This document shows, piece by piece, positions 1-6,404 of a DNA stretch of 8,381 nt (positions within the stretch are counted from its first letter, which is position 1; each line of letters opens with the position of its first letter). The DNA lies in contig JAEDLE010000061.1 in assembly GCA_016295455.1 (NCBI GenBank), positions 1 to 8,381 of the forward strand. The letters run 5' to 3'. The notes below the pieces were generated by a model. It was not told where the DNA came from. It worked only from the letters and a program-made list of their open reading frames with translations, and ran no database searches. The DNA is from Bacteroidales bacterium (GTDB lineage: Bacteria; Bacteroidota; Bacteroidia; Bacteroidales; UBA932). A program made the position numbers and the translations under genes.

Positions 1-182
1 TCCGCAACGGGCTGTGCATATTCGCCAAGGCTTCGAATCTGCTCGACACTCCTGTACTACGTTTTGTCAACAGCAGCCCTCACACTGACGGCGTGGATTC
101 GGAAAGGGTGCACGGTGACCTGGTCGAGAGGCGTGAACGGCACGGCCAGAGCGTGGTCATAGGACTCAGGTTCAAACTCTAG
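1..182 (+). CDS. TonB-dependent outer-membrane receptor, C-terminal end (partial)
   Basis: Only the last 59 codons are inside the window, read in the frame beginning at base 3 and ending at TAG 180-182. The peptide contains an IFAKASNLLDTPVLRFVN stretch and ends GQSVVIGLRFKL. This is the usual end of non-SusC TonB-dependent receptors of Bacteroidota: a penultimate barrel strand with a 'sNLLdTP' motif, a loop rich in charged residues, and a final amphipathic strand with a hydrophobic last residue for BAM recognition. The protein would sit in the outer membrane and import a substrate using TonB/ExbBD energy. SusC proteins usually end differently and are followed by SusD; here a beta-helix lipoprotein starts 45 bp downstream with no promoter seen between, so the two are probably co-transcribed. 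The substrate cannot be told from this fragment. Another outer-membrane barrel family is possible but less likely. Confidence 0.75.
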   Translation, partial: RNGLCIFAKASNLLDTPVLRFVNSSPHTDGVDSERVHGDLVERRERHGQSVVIGLRFKL

Positions 183-227
183 AAAACAGGAATACAAACG
201 ACAATACCAACATAAAGTTCATTCAAG

Positions 228-1583
228 ATGAAAAGAATCACTACAATTCTGGCCGCAGCGCTGCTGGCCGTCGCCGCAGTTTCCTGCGCAAAGAACATCG
301 ACGATTCCGGTGAATCCGGAAAGGAACCTGTAAGCATATCCGGCAAGGTGCAGGGTGTGTGGGAGTCCGGTTCCGTGATAGAGGTGACCGATCATGTCAA
401 TGTTCCTGAAGGACAGTCTCTTACCATTGAGGAAGGCGTGCAGGTGATCTTCAGTGAGAAAGGTGCGGGCGCGAACCATGCCCCTATCGAGTTCACCGTC
501 AACGGAAAGCTCTATGTCAAGGGCAGTGCTGAAAAGCCGGTGCTCTTCTCCGTGGCCGAGGAACTGCGCAAGGATTCCAACATATTCAACGAGGATGCCA
601 TGTGGGGCGGAATCGTCGCTACCGAAAGCTGTGAGGAAATGCTCATCAGCCACGCCATCATCGAATATACCGGCGGGCAGGTGATAGAAGGCTCCCCGGC
701 TGCGACCAACGGCATATACACTGCCGGCGACGACGCGTATCCGCAGATCACGCTGACCAGGATGGACGGCCGTTATGTCATCACTGATAATGTGATACGC
801 AATGGCTGGTCCGACGGTATCTATGTCATAGGAGGCAACGTCATCATATCCGGAAACACTTTCGCGGCGAATGGATATGACGGTGCGGAGGCTGTGAACG
901 TGAAGGCCGGTTCGGTGGTGGATGTGGCCGGGAACATAATGTTCAGCCCGAACACGAACGGACTCAAGCTCTCCAGCTCGGGCCAGAGCGTCGAGAGGCA
1001 TCAGGCGAAGGTCGCGGCCTACAACAATACCGTCATCAATGCAGGATGGCGCCGTGACGGAGAGAAGGGAGGCAGCATATATGTTGAGAAGAACGCTCTC
1101 GTGACGGTGGTCAACAACCTGATGGTCAACTGCAAGTTCCGCGCGATGACCCCTAAGTACACGAGCCCTGACGACCCTGAGAAGGGATATGACGATGACT
1201 CGGTGATCGATTACAACTACTATGCGTCAGGCAGCCAGAAGTCTTCCATAGTATTCGATGAGGAAAGCGGAGTGGCGTTCGCATGGCAGGGCTACAATTA
1301 CGATCATTCAAGTTACAACCCGGAGGTCGATCTGCACAGCACTCTGGCTGTCGAGGCGGACGGAAAGGATCCTCTCTTCGTCAACTTCGACATCAACTCA
1401 GTCTCTCTTACTGAATATGTATATGACGCGTCATGGGATTTCCATCTGAAGGAAGGATCCCCTGCACTTGTCTCCACAGCCGCATCGGTGGAGCCATATT
1501 TCGCTGTCAATGGCCTTACGGTCGGTTCTGAGACCTATCTTTCACCTGCCCTGAAACCATACTGCGGCGCATTCGGAAAATGA
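228..1583 (+). CDS. Right-handed parallel beta-helix lipoprotein
   Basis: The 451-residue protein begins with a lipoprotein signal peptide: K2-R3, a hydrophobic core, and lipobox AVSC with the lipidated cysteine at C20. The mature N-terminus (CAKNIDDSGES) carries D25-D26 soon after the cysteine, which resembles the acidic surface-export signal of Bacteroidota lipoproteins, so outer-leaflet display is likely (inference). Residues about 55-110 form a beta-helix entry ('LTIEEGVQVIF', 'GKLYVKGSAEKPVLFS'). WGGI at 126-129, IEYTGG at 145-150 and repeated I-x-x-N-x-x-x-x-x-G units around 184-300 give the solenoid. The C-terminus has DPLFVN (381-386), DFHLKEGSPAL (404-414) and a final CGAFG, the closing pattern common in such helices. 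No catalytic residues of pectate lyases or other polysaccharide lyases could be assigned, so a binding or scaffold role beside the upstream receptor is at least as likely as an enzyme. The start at 228 is supported by the signal peptide. Confidence 0.85.
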   Translation: MKRITTILAAALLAVAAVSCAKNIDDSGESGKEPVSISGKVQGVWESGSVIEVTDHVNVPEGQSLTIEEGVQVIFSEKGAGANHAPIEFTVNGKLYVKGSAEKPVLFSVAEELRKDSNIFNEDAMWGGIVATESCEEMLISHAIIEYTGGQVIEGSPAATNGIYTAGDDAYPQITLTRMDGRYVITDNVIRNGWSDGIYVIGGNVIISGNTFAANGYDGAEAVNVKAGSVVDVAGNIMFSPNTNGLKLSSSGQSVERHQAKVAAYNNTVINAGWRRDGEKGGSIYVEKNALVTVVNNLMVNCKFRAMTPKYTSPDDPEKGYDDDSVIDYNYYASGSQKSSIVFDEESGVAFAWQGYNYDHSSYNPEVDLHSTLAVEADGKDPLFVNFDINSVSLTEYVYDASWDFHLKEGSPALVSTAASVEPYFAVNGLTVGSETYLSPALKPYCGAFGK

Positions 1584-2542
1584 TCATCGGGAATATGAAG
1601 ATTCAAGGTTTATTCATTTCACTCTTGCTGTCGCTGTCCTGCTGGATGGCGGCAGCTCAGGACCAGGACTACGGTTTCGCCGGGGACAGGCTGAATCTGT
1701 ATCTGGCGAACGACCTCGGCCGCAATGGCTATTATGACCAGAAGCCCATAGCTGAATTGATGGGCAATCTTGCGGGCGAGATCGATCCTGAGGCCGTCAT
1801 CGCAATCGGTGATGTGCATCATTTCGAGGGTATCAGGAGCACCGGCGACCCGCTCTGGATGACAAATTTCGAACTGGTTTACAGCCATCCGGACCTGATG
1901 ATTCCCTGGCATCCCGTGCTTGGAAACCACGAATACCGCGGAAATACCGACGCGGTTCTTGAATATGCTGACGTGAGCCGCCGCTGGGAGATGCCGGACC
2001 GTTACTACAGCATCTCTTTCGAGGATGAAGGCACGAGCATACGTGTCATCTTTCTGGATACCACCCCTATGATAGACAAATACCGCGAGGAGTCACTCAA
2101 ATACCCCGATGCTCACCGCCAGAATATCAGCCGTCAGCTCCGCTGGCTTGAACGGCAGCTTGAGGAAGCCCGGGAAGACTGGGTTGTGGTGGTCGGCCAT
2201 CATCCCATCTATGCGGGTACTTCAAAGGATGAAGAGGAAAGGACTGACCTGCAGGCCAGACTCGATCCTGTGCTCCGCCGTCACCGGGTGGACATGTACG
2301 TCGCCGGTCACGTCCACAATTTCCAGCATATACGCGCGGATGGGAGTGACATCGACTATGTCGTGAACTCCTCCGCATCCTTCTCGAGACCCGACATCCC
2401 CGATATCCCGGGGATGGTATTCAGGGACGGACACAGCGGCTTTTCCGTTCTTTCGGCTGACAGTCAGACGCTTGAATTGCGGATGATTGACGCCGAGGGG
2501 AGAGTGCTTCACACCATTACCCGCACCAGGATCATCCCTTGA
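1580..2542 (+). CDS. Secreted purple-acid-phosphatase-like metallophosphoesterase (ACP5-like)
   Basis: The 320-residue protein carries the five calcineurin-type metallophosphoesterase blocks in order: NDLGRNGYYDQ (D45; GDWG in classic enzymes), GDVHHF (D78), GNHEY (N116, H117), VVGHHP (H207, H208) and GHVHNFQH (H244, H246). The order, spacing and length fit tartrate-resistant/ACP5-type acid phosphatases, which hydrolyse phosphomonoesters at a two-metal centre. The position of the Fe(III)-binding tyrosine (GDNFY in mammalian TRAP) is occupied by H81, so the metal content may differ. An N-terminal signal peptide (hydrophobic core about 10-20, cleavage near AAAQ at 24-27) places it in the periplasm or outside the cell. 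C21 is a poor lipobox. The first ATG (1580) overlaps the TGA of the upstream gene; an internal ATG at 1595 (M6, MKIQGLF) gives a more typical signal peptide and may be the true start. The overlap implies translational coupling to the beta-helix lipoprotein. The substrate is unknown. Confidence 0.88.
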   Translation: MIIGNMKIQGLFISLLLSLSCWMAAAQDQDYGFAGDRLNLYLANDLGRNGYYDQKPIAELMGNLAGEIDPEAVIAIGDVHHFEGIRSTGDPLWMTNFELVYSHPDLMIPWHPVLGNHEYRGNTDAVLEYADVSRRWEMPDRYYSISFEDEGTSIRVIFLDTTPMIDKYREESLKYPDAHRQNISRQLRWLERQLEEAREDWVVVVGHHPIYAGTSKDEEERTDLQARLDPVLRRHRVDMYVAGHVHNFQHIRADGSDIDYVVNSSASFSRPDIPDIPGMVFRDGHSGFSVLSADSQTLELRMIDAEGRVLHTITRTRIIP

Positions 2543-2595
2543 CCGACGCGCTGCCGGCCTCAAAACACGCAGAGGCCGGCAGTGCGGACAGTCAA
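2539..2595. terminator. Long hairpin between convergent operons, candidate bidirectional terminator
   Basis: Bases 2547-2561 pair with 2572-2586 over 15 bp (one G-T pair, core CTGCCGGCCTC / GAGGCCGGCAG) around a 10-base A-rich loop. After a small internal loop, TTGAC 2539-2543 pairs with GTCAA 2591-2595; the outer arm includes the phosphatase stop codon. It lies exactly between the plus-strand operon ending at 2542 and the minus-strand operon ending at 2635. Neither strand has a proper T-tract after the stem, so intrinsic termination is inferred from position and stem strength; an mRNA 3'-end stabilising role is the alternative. Confidence 0.55.
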
Positions 2596-2634
2596 AAGGG
2601 CTGAAATGCTCCGTTTGCAGAATAGAGAGGTCTC

Positions 2635-3915
2635 TTATTCTGCAGGGGCGATGACGCGGTAGTTTCCGCTCAGGTGCATGAATGCGAAGAGCCTGAGCAG
2701 TCCGTCATAGTAGCAGTCGAAATATCCGTCCTCATACGGCTTGTTCTCGCTGTTCCAGAGACGGTCCACGAATTCTTCGGCGTGCTCGTTTCCTGAAGCC
2801 AGGGAGACTGCCGCAAGGGTGGACACGAGGCCCACGGAGTGGCGGAGGGCGTGTGCGCTGAGCTCGCCCTGTCCTGCGGTCATCACGAACTCAGGCTCGG
2901 TGCCGTCCACGTTGTACTGGTCCACGAAATCGTCTATGCCCTTGCTGTAGAAGAAGGACTGGATGGTGTCGGCATAGTTGTTCTGCCATTCCTTGTCAAC
3001 GCAGGACCAGGAGTAGTCGAGGGCGATGTTCATCGGCACTCTCCATGAGTCGTAGCGGAATGCTCCCGGCATCCTCCTGCCGAAGAAGCTCATCTCGGAG
3101 CCGTCGAAGTTGCTGTAGTCAGGGTTGAGGCCTGTTTCGGGGTTGATGGCGGCATGGAGATATTCCCGGCTGGCTTTCGCGCACTCGCGGTAGAAGTCGG
3201 CGCGTCCGTCATATGCCCAGCGTGCCCATACCTCATAGAATGAAGCGAGGTGGTAGGACGGGTCCGTGTAGCTGACTCCTCTTCCTTCAGGGGTGAAGTT
3301 GATGAGGTGGTTCTCCTTGTTTATGAAATGCTGCACTCCGTCGGTTCCGTCCTTCTCCCAGGCGCAGTCGAGTATGTGCTGTGCCTCGGCCAGGTAGTTG
3401 ATCTCGCCGTCGTTGCCCCAGCGGTTGGAGGCGAATATCAGGGAGGTTACGAAATACAGTTCGCCGTCGGAAGCCGGACCCTGGGCCTTAGGTGTGCCGT
3501 CGGTTGCAAGGCTCCACCTGAAATAACCCTCCATAGGGCCGTCCTGGTGCTGCATATACTTCTTGGTCCATCTCCATATGCGGTCGAAGATGTCCTTCCT
3601 GTCCAGCTGTACGGCTATCATCATGCCGTAGGACTGGCCTTCGGTTCGGACGTCATAGTTCTTGACGTCGGACATGTATCCGAGCGAGTCGCCTACCTCG
3701 AAATAGCAGCGGTCAGGTCCGAAAAACACTTCCTGGAACACTTCCTCGAGCTTCTGCTCAACTTCGGCAGGGGAGTGGCCCACTTCCACGAACACGTTGC
3801 GGTACTCTCCGGTCTCGAAACCGCCCTTGTCCCAAGGCTCCTTCAGGCCGGGCTTACCGCACGCTCCCAGTACCATCAGGGCTGCGGCCAGATACAATGC
3901 TGTCTTTCCTTTCAT
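2635..3915 (-). CDS. GH8 glycosidase lipoprotein, probable reducing-end xylose-releasing exo-oligoxylanase
   Basis: The 426-residue protein starts with a lipoprotein signal (K2-K4, core LYLAAALMV, lipobox LGAC with C19). The following residues (GKPGLKEPW) lack a clear acidic surface-export motif, so it may face the periplasm (inference). The GH8 (alpha/alpha)6-barrel signatures are plain: VRTEGQSYGMMIAVQLDRKD around 89-108 with the proposed general acid E92, ASDGELYFVTSL (148-159) with D150, and FRYDSWRVPMNIALDYSW (286-303) with D289 as the likely general base of this inverting family. The TEGQSYGMM/YDSWRVPMN type is that of reducing-end xylose-releasing exo-oligoxylanases (EC 3.2.1.156) rather than cellulases or chitosanases; histidines at 355 and 359 are candidates for the residue that reads the reducing-end hydroxyl. 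It would cut xylo-oligosaccharides. It is the last gene of a minus-strand operon, 18 bp after the GH43 gene. Length is normal for the family. Endo-xylanase activity is the main alternative. Confidence 0.88.
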   Translation of the reverse strand: MKGKTALYLAAALMVLGACGKPGLKEPWDKGGFETGEYRNVFVEVGHSPAEVEQKLEEVFQEVFFGPDRCYFEVGDSLGYMSDVKNYDVRTEGQSYGMMIAVQLDRKDIFDRIWRWTKKYMQHQDGPMEGYFRWSLATDGTPKAQGPASDGELYFVTSLIFASNRWGNDGEINYLAEAQHILDCAWEKDGTDGVQHFINKENHLINFTPEGRGVSYTDPSYHLASFYEVWARWAYDGRADFYRECAKASREYLHAAINPETGLNPDYSNFDGSEMSFFGRRMPGAFRYDSWRVPMNIALDYSWSCVDKEWQNNYADTIQSFFYSKGIDDFVDQYNVDGTEPEFVMTAGQGELSAHALRHSVGLVSTLAAVSLASGNEHAEEFVDRLWNSENKPYEDGYFDCYYDGLLRLFAFMHLSGNYRVIAPAE

Positions 3916-3933
3916 TTGAATATGGTTTTTTGA

Positions 3934-5379
3934 TTATCTGTCCCTGAAATCCCACTTGCAGTTGTCGTCGTTGAAGTCGTACCTGCCGAGGGCTACGGTG
4001 CTGTCGCCGGTGGTCTTGAGAACGTATTCCTCACCCTCGTGTCCAGGGGCGGACTTCGGCATGATGCGGAAGGTTCCGTCCACGAGCTGGTCTATCCTCC
4101 AGAGCTGCTCAGACGCGCCTGTGAAGGCCGGAACCGTGGTGAGTTCGTCGTCCTCAGCGGCAGCGAGGGCCCTGTCTGTGCCTTCTATGGTGATCTTGTA
4201 ATATGGCTGTCCGAGATATCCGCCATATTCGGGAACTGCCGTGACTGTCCATCTCTGGTGAGGACGGAACATGTAGTCGCTGCAGCGTACTTCGATGTTG
4301 CCTTCAGGCCAGCCGCCGATCACGTCTTCAAGCTTCTGGTTCTCAAGCACGACGTTGTCTCCGCCCTGTCTTCCGAATCCGAACATGCCGCCTGCGGACC
4401 TGATGAAGTCCACGGTGAGTTCAAGGGCATAACCCCTTCTCTGTGACTCGATTTCGAAAGTGCCTTCCTTGAACGGATCGCCGGCCACAGGCCAGTCGTT
4501 CTTCCATAGGAGAGGGAGTATTCCGAGCACGAAGCGTCCGCTCCTGTCATAGTCGGCCTCGAAGTGGCAGCTCATCTTCTCGCAGCCTTCAGCCTCGATG
4601 GTCTGTCCGAAGTGTCCCGGACCGGTCACCCTGTTGCCTGCCGAGAGCACCATCTTTCCGCCGCCCTCGAGCATGTCGCGTCCTATGTTGTCCAGATATG
4701 GTCCCTGGGGGTTCCTGGACCTGCCGACCACTATGTTGTAGGTGGAGTTGGTGCCGTCGCAGCAGGTGCCGTGGGTTGCGAGCAGGTAGTACCAGCCGTT
4801 CCTGTACATCATTGCTGTCGCCTCGCAGTCTATTGCCACGTCCACCGGCTTGTTTCCCGGCTTGCGGTCACCGGTCTCCGGGTCGAGCTCGATGATTCTG
4901 ATAGCTCCGAAATAGGTTCCGTAGGTACACCAGAGCCTTCCGTCCGGACCGAGCAGGAAGGCGGGGTCTATAGCCCAGCAGTCGTCATCGGCGCCTGCCC
5001 AGCCCACCAGCATCGCCTTGGAGAAGGCGAAGTCCTTGGACTGCGGGTCGAGGGTCTTGTTCCACATGTTGATGATGTTGCCCTTGGTCAGGCCTTCGGT
5101 TCCGGGGAATCCTGATGAATAGGAGATGAGGTAACGGTCTCCGATCTTGATGACGTCCGGAGCCACTCCGCCGCCTGGGCGTACGGCTCCTGAGTGCCAG
5201 GTGTAGCCGTCCTCTGACCATATTCCTCCGCCACCAGTGCCGAAGGTATAGTACTTTCCGTCACACTTGACTATGGTTGACGGGTCGTGGATGTAGATGT
5301 CACCGGTTATCTGCGCGGAGGCAGAGAGGCAAAAAGCGGCAGTGACAGTCGCCGCCATCAGCATATTCTTGATTTTCAT
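3934..5379 (-). CDS. GH43 family glycosidase (arabinanase/arabinofuranosidase-like) with C-terminal ricin-like region
   Basis: The 481-residue secreted protein has a signal peptide cleaved near SASA-Q (residues 22/23). The five-bladed GH43 propeller follows directly: HDPSTIVKCDGKYY (31-44) with catalytic base D32, WAIDPAFLLGPDGRLWCTYG (135-154) with pKa-modulating D138, DCEATAMMYRNGWYYLLATH (184-203) with general acid E186, and GPGH (253-256) with H256, which binds the central metal in related arabinanases. The CCDGTNSTYNIVVGRS segment (206-221) resembles endo-1,5-alpha-L-arabinanase-type members. From about residue 305, GTFEIES, QRWTVT and QLWRID plus DGTFRIMP look like ricin-type beta-trefoil repeats, probably for carbohydrate binding. 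The enzyme likely removes or cuts arabinose or xylose residues from arabinoxylan or arabinan oligosaccharides in the periplasm. It lies 14 bp after the upstream gene and 18 bp before the GH8 gene, so all three are probably co-transcribed. Exact substrate and GH43 subfamily are uncertain. Confidence 0.85.
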   Translation of the reverse strand: MKIKNMLMAATVTAAFCLSASAQITGDIYIHDPSTIVKCDGKYYTFGTGGGGIWSEDGYTWHSGAVRPGGGVAPDVIKIGDRYLISYSSGFPGTEGLTKGNIINMWNKTLDPQSKDFAFSKAMLVGWAGADDDCWAIDPAFLLGPDGRLWCTYGTYFGAIRIIELDPETGDRKPGNKPVDVAIDCEATAMMYRNGWYYLLATHGTCCDGTNSTYNIVVGRSRNPQGPYLDNIGRDMLEGGGKMVLSAGNRVTGPGHFGQTIEAEGCEKMSCHFEADYDRSGRFVLGILPLLWKNDWPVAGDPFKEGTFEIESQRRGYALELTVDFIRSAGGMFGFGRQGGDNVVLENQKLEDVIGGWPEGNIEVRCSDYMFRPHQRWTVTAVPEYGGYLGQPYYKITIEGTDRALAAAEDDELTTVPAFTGASEQLWRIDQLVDGTFRIMPKSAPGHEGEEYVLKTTGDSTVALGRYDFNDDNCKWDFRDR

Positions 5380-5393
5380 ATGATTGTCGGCGT

Positions 5394-6173
5394 TTATTCG
5401 TTGGAGACTTTGAGGTCGGTTACGGGTTTTCCGTCCAGGTCGAGGAAGCGGAGGCAGAAGTCGCTCATGCCGGGGCCGTTGATTACGGCGCCGCGGATGA
5501 TGTTCTTGCCGGCGTGGAGGGTTATCTTGCGCGATACGCAGTCATCCACCACCATTCTGCGGTCTCCGGAAAGGAGCAGGGCTTCCTCTTCATTCACCCA
5601 CCACATCGATGCGGAGTTCGAACCTACAGCCATGCGGACAGTCATGTCCCTGTCGGCTATGACTACCGTAACCGCGTGGTACAGAGCCTCTGTCGGGTGC
5701 AGGCCAAGACCTGTGGCGAGACGGTAGAGCTTCACGTTGTAGCGCTTGCTGTCGAGACAGTGCCAGCTGAGGCTGGTCTTCTTGTCGAGCTTGACCTTCT
5801 GTCCGTCGTACGGAACCAGGCTTCTCTGCATGGGGTAGCGGTCGATACCGAACTCCTCCCTGAGATAGCTGTCAGTGAATATGGCGTTGCTCCTGATGTC
5901 CGGCATCGGAATAGGTTCGAGCAGGGACCATCTCCTTATGAACCCCCTGCTGTCCGGGGCCGTAGGGGCGACGCTGACTTTTCCCTTGGCCTTGGCCGGA
6001 TATACAGTCGTGAAATAGTCCTCCAGTACAGGTGCCTTCATGTTGTTCACCTCCTGAGGGGTCGGGGCGAAGTCAGGCTGTTCTTCCTGTGCACCCCTCT
6101 GCTGTGCCGAGGCACAGACCGTGGCCGACAGTGCCAGAAGCACGGCGGCCGTCTTGATGAGTGTGTTATGCAT
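5394..6173 (-). CDS. Secreted beta-sandwich protein of unknown function, first gene of the GH43-GH8 operon
   Basis: The 259-residue protein has a signal peptide (K7, hydrophobic core 9-19, cleavage near ASA-Q at 23/24) and a low-complexity linker to about residue 75. Residues about 76-245 form one compact domain with RRWSLLEPIPMP (80-91), SWHCLDSKRYNVKLYR (136-151), AVGSNSASMWWVN (182-194), LSGDRRMVVDDCVSRK (201-216) and NGPGMSDFCLRFLD (232-245). The order 'W-x-L-x-P-I ... G-S-x-S ... W-x-N ... R ... G-x-N ... R-F' resembles the galactose-binding-like sugar-binding sandwiches attached to many glycosidases and esterases, but no catalytic set was recognised. A related domain is recalled from Bacteroidota acetylxylan or feruloyl esterases, where an esterase domain would follow; here the protein ends after it. 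Its position at the head of an operon with GH43 and GH8 suggests a xylan-related accessory or binding role (inference). No firm function is assigned. Confidence 0.8.
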   Translation of the reverse strand: MHNTLIKTAAVLLALSATVCASAQQRGAQEEQPDFAPTPQEVNNMKAPVLEDYFTTVYPAKAKGKVSVAPTAPDSRGFIRRWSLLEPIPMPDIRSNAIFTDSYLREEFGIDRYPMQRSLVPYDGQKVKLDKKTSLSWHCLDSKRYNVKLYRLATGLGLHPTEALYHAVTVVIADRDMTVRMAVGSNSASMWWVNEEEALLLSGDRRMVVDDCVSRKITLHAGKNIIRGAVINGPGMSDFCLRFLDLDGKPVTDLKVSNE

Positions 6174-6209
6174 ATGTCGGTCAGTTAGAATTGTCGGTTA
6201 TCACAAGGA

Positions 6210-6217
6210 CAAAAATA
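6210..6217 (-). promoter_or_regulatory. Possible -7 box of the unknown-GH43-GH8 operon promoter
   Basis: On the minus strand these bases read TATTTTTG, a match to the Bacteroidota -7 consensus TAnnTTTG, placed 36 bp upstream of the ATG at 6173. The nearest TTTG (6248-6245 on the minus strand) lies 27 bp upstream, further than the usual 19-21 bp, so the -33 element is poor. This would fit a promoter that needs an activator. Confidence 0.35.
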
Positions 6218-6249
6218 TTCAATCCTGACCTGAGAGTTGTCATACAAAT

Positions 6250-6328
6250 AGACCATTTTCGTACAAAAGTGCTGGTCTCCCTGCCGGGCCGGGTCATCCG
6301 ATGCGAAAATTGGTTCATATGCTGGTCT
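6250..6328. repeat. Repeated TGGTCT boxes upstream of the glycosidase operon
   Basis: TGCTGGTCT occurs at 6270-6278 and again at 6320-6328, exactly 50 bp apart, and the inverse AGACCA occurs at 6250-6255. The first pair (AGACCA 6250-6255, TGGTCT 6273-6278) forms an inverted repeat with TTTT/AAAA arms inside it. The boxes lie 77-155 bp upstream of the operon start. They could be operator sites for an unseen regulator, but chance is not excluded for words this short. Confidence 0.3.
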
Positions 6329-6372
6329 GAATATGGTAATCTTCAAATCTGATGCATCTTTTTCGGATTGCA

Positions 6373-6399
6373 CGGAATTCCGGCCGGCGGTTTCCGGAA
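6373..6399. repeat. Cluster of palindromes just after the CPBP protease gene
   Basis: Three perfect 8-bp palindromes lie within 26 bp: GGAATTCC 6374-6381, CCGGCCGG 6380-6387 and TTCCGGAA 6392-6399. TTCCGG 6378-6383 can pair with CCGGAA 6394-6399 in a 6-bp hairpin with a 10-base loop. It sits 5 bp beyond the stop codon of the minus-strand protease gene, so it may be a weak terminator or 3'-end structure, though no T-tract follows on the minus strand. Confidence 0.3.
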
Positions 6400-6404
6400 G
6401 AGGC

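Noticed and set aside
219..1001. Long open frame on the minus strand opposite the beta-helix gene (260 codons)
   Set aside because: It lacks any recognisable signal or domain, and the plus-strand frame over the same bases has a lipobox and beta-helix repeats. High GC makes such antisense frames common.
3250..3933. 227-codon plus-strand open frame opposite the GH8 gene
   Set aside because: The GH8 reading on the minus strand carries catalytic motifs across the same span; the plus frame shows no domain and mirrors codon bias.
4564..5115. 183-codon plus-strand open frame opposite the GH43 gene
   Set aside because: Val/Gly/Ala-rich translation without motifs, fully inside a confidently read GH43 gene.
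5514..6188. 224-codon plus-strand open frame opposite the unknown secreted protein
   Set aside because: The minus-strand frame has a signal peptide, fits the operon spacing and shows a compact domain; the plus frame has none of these.
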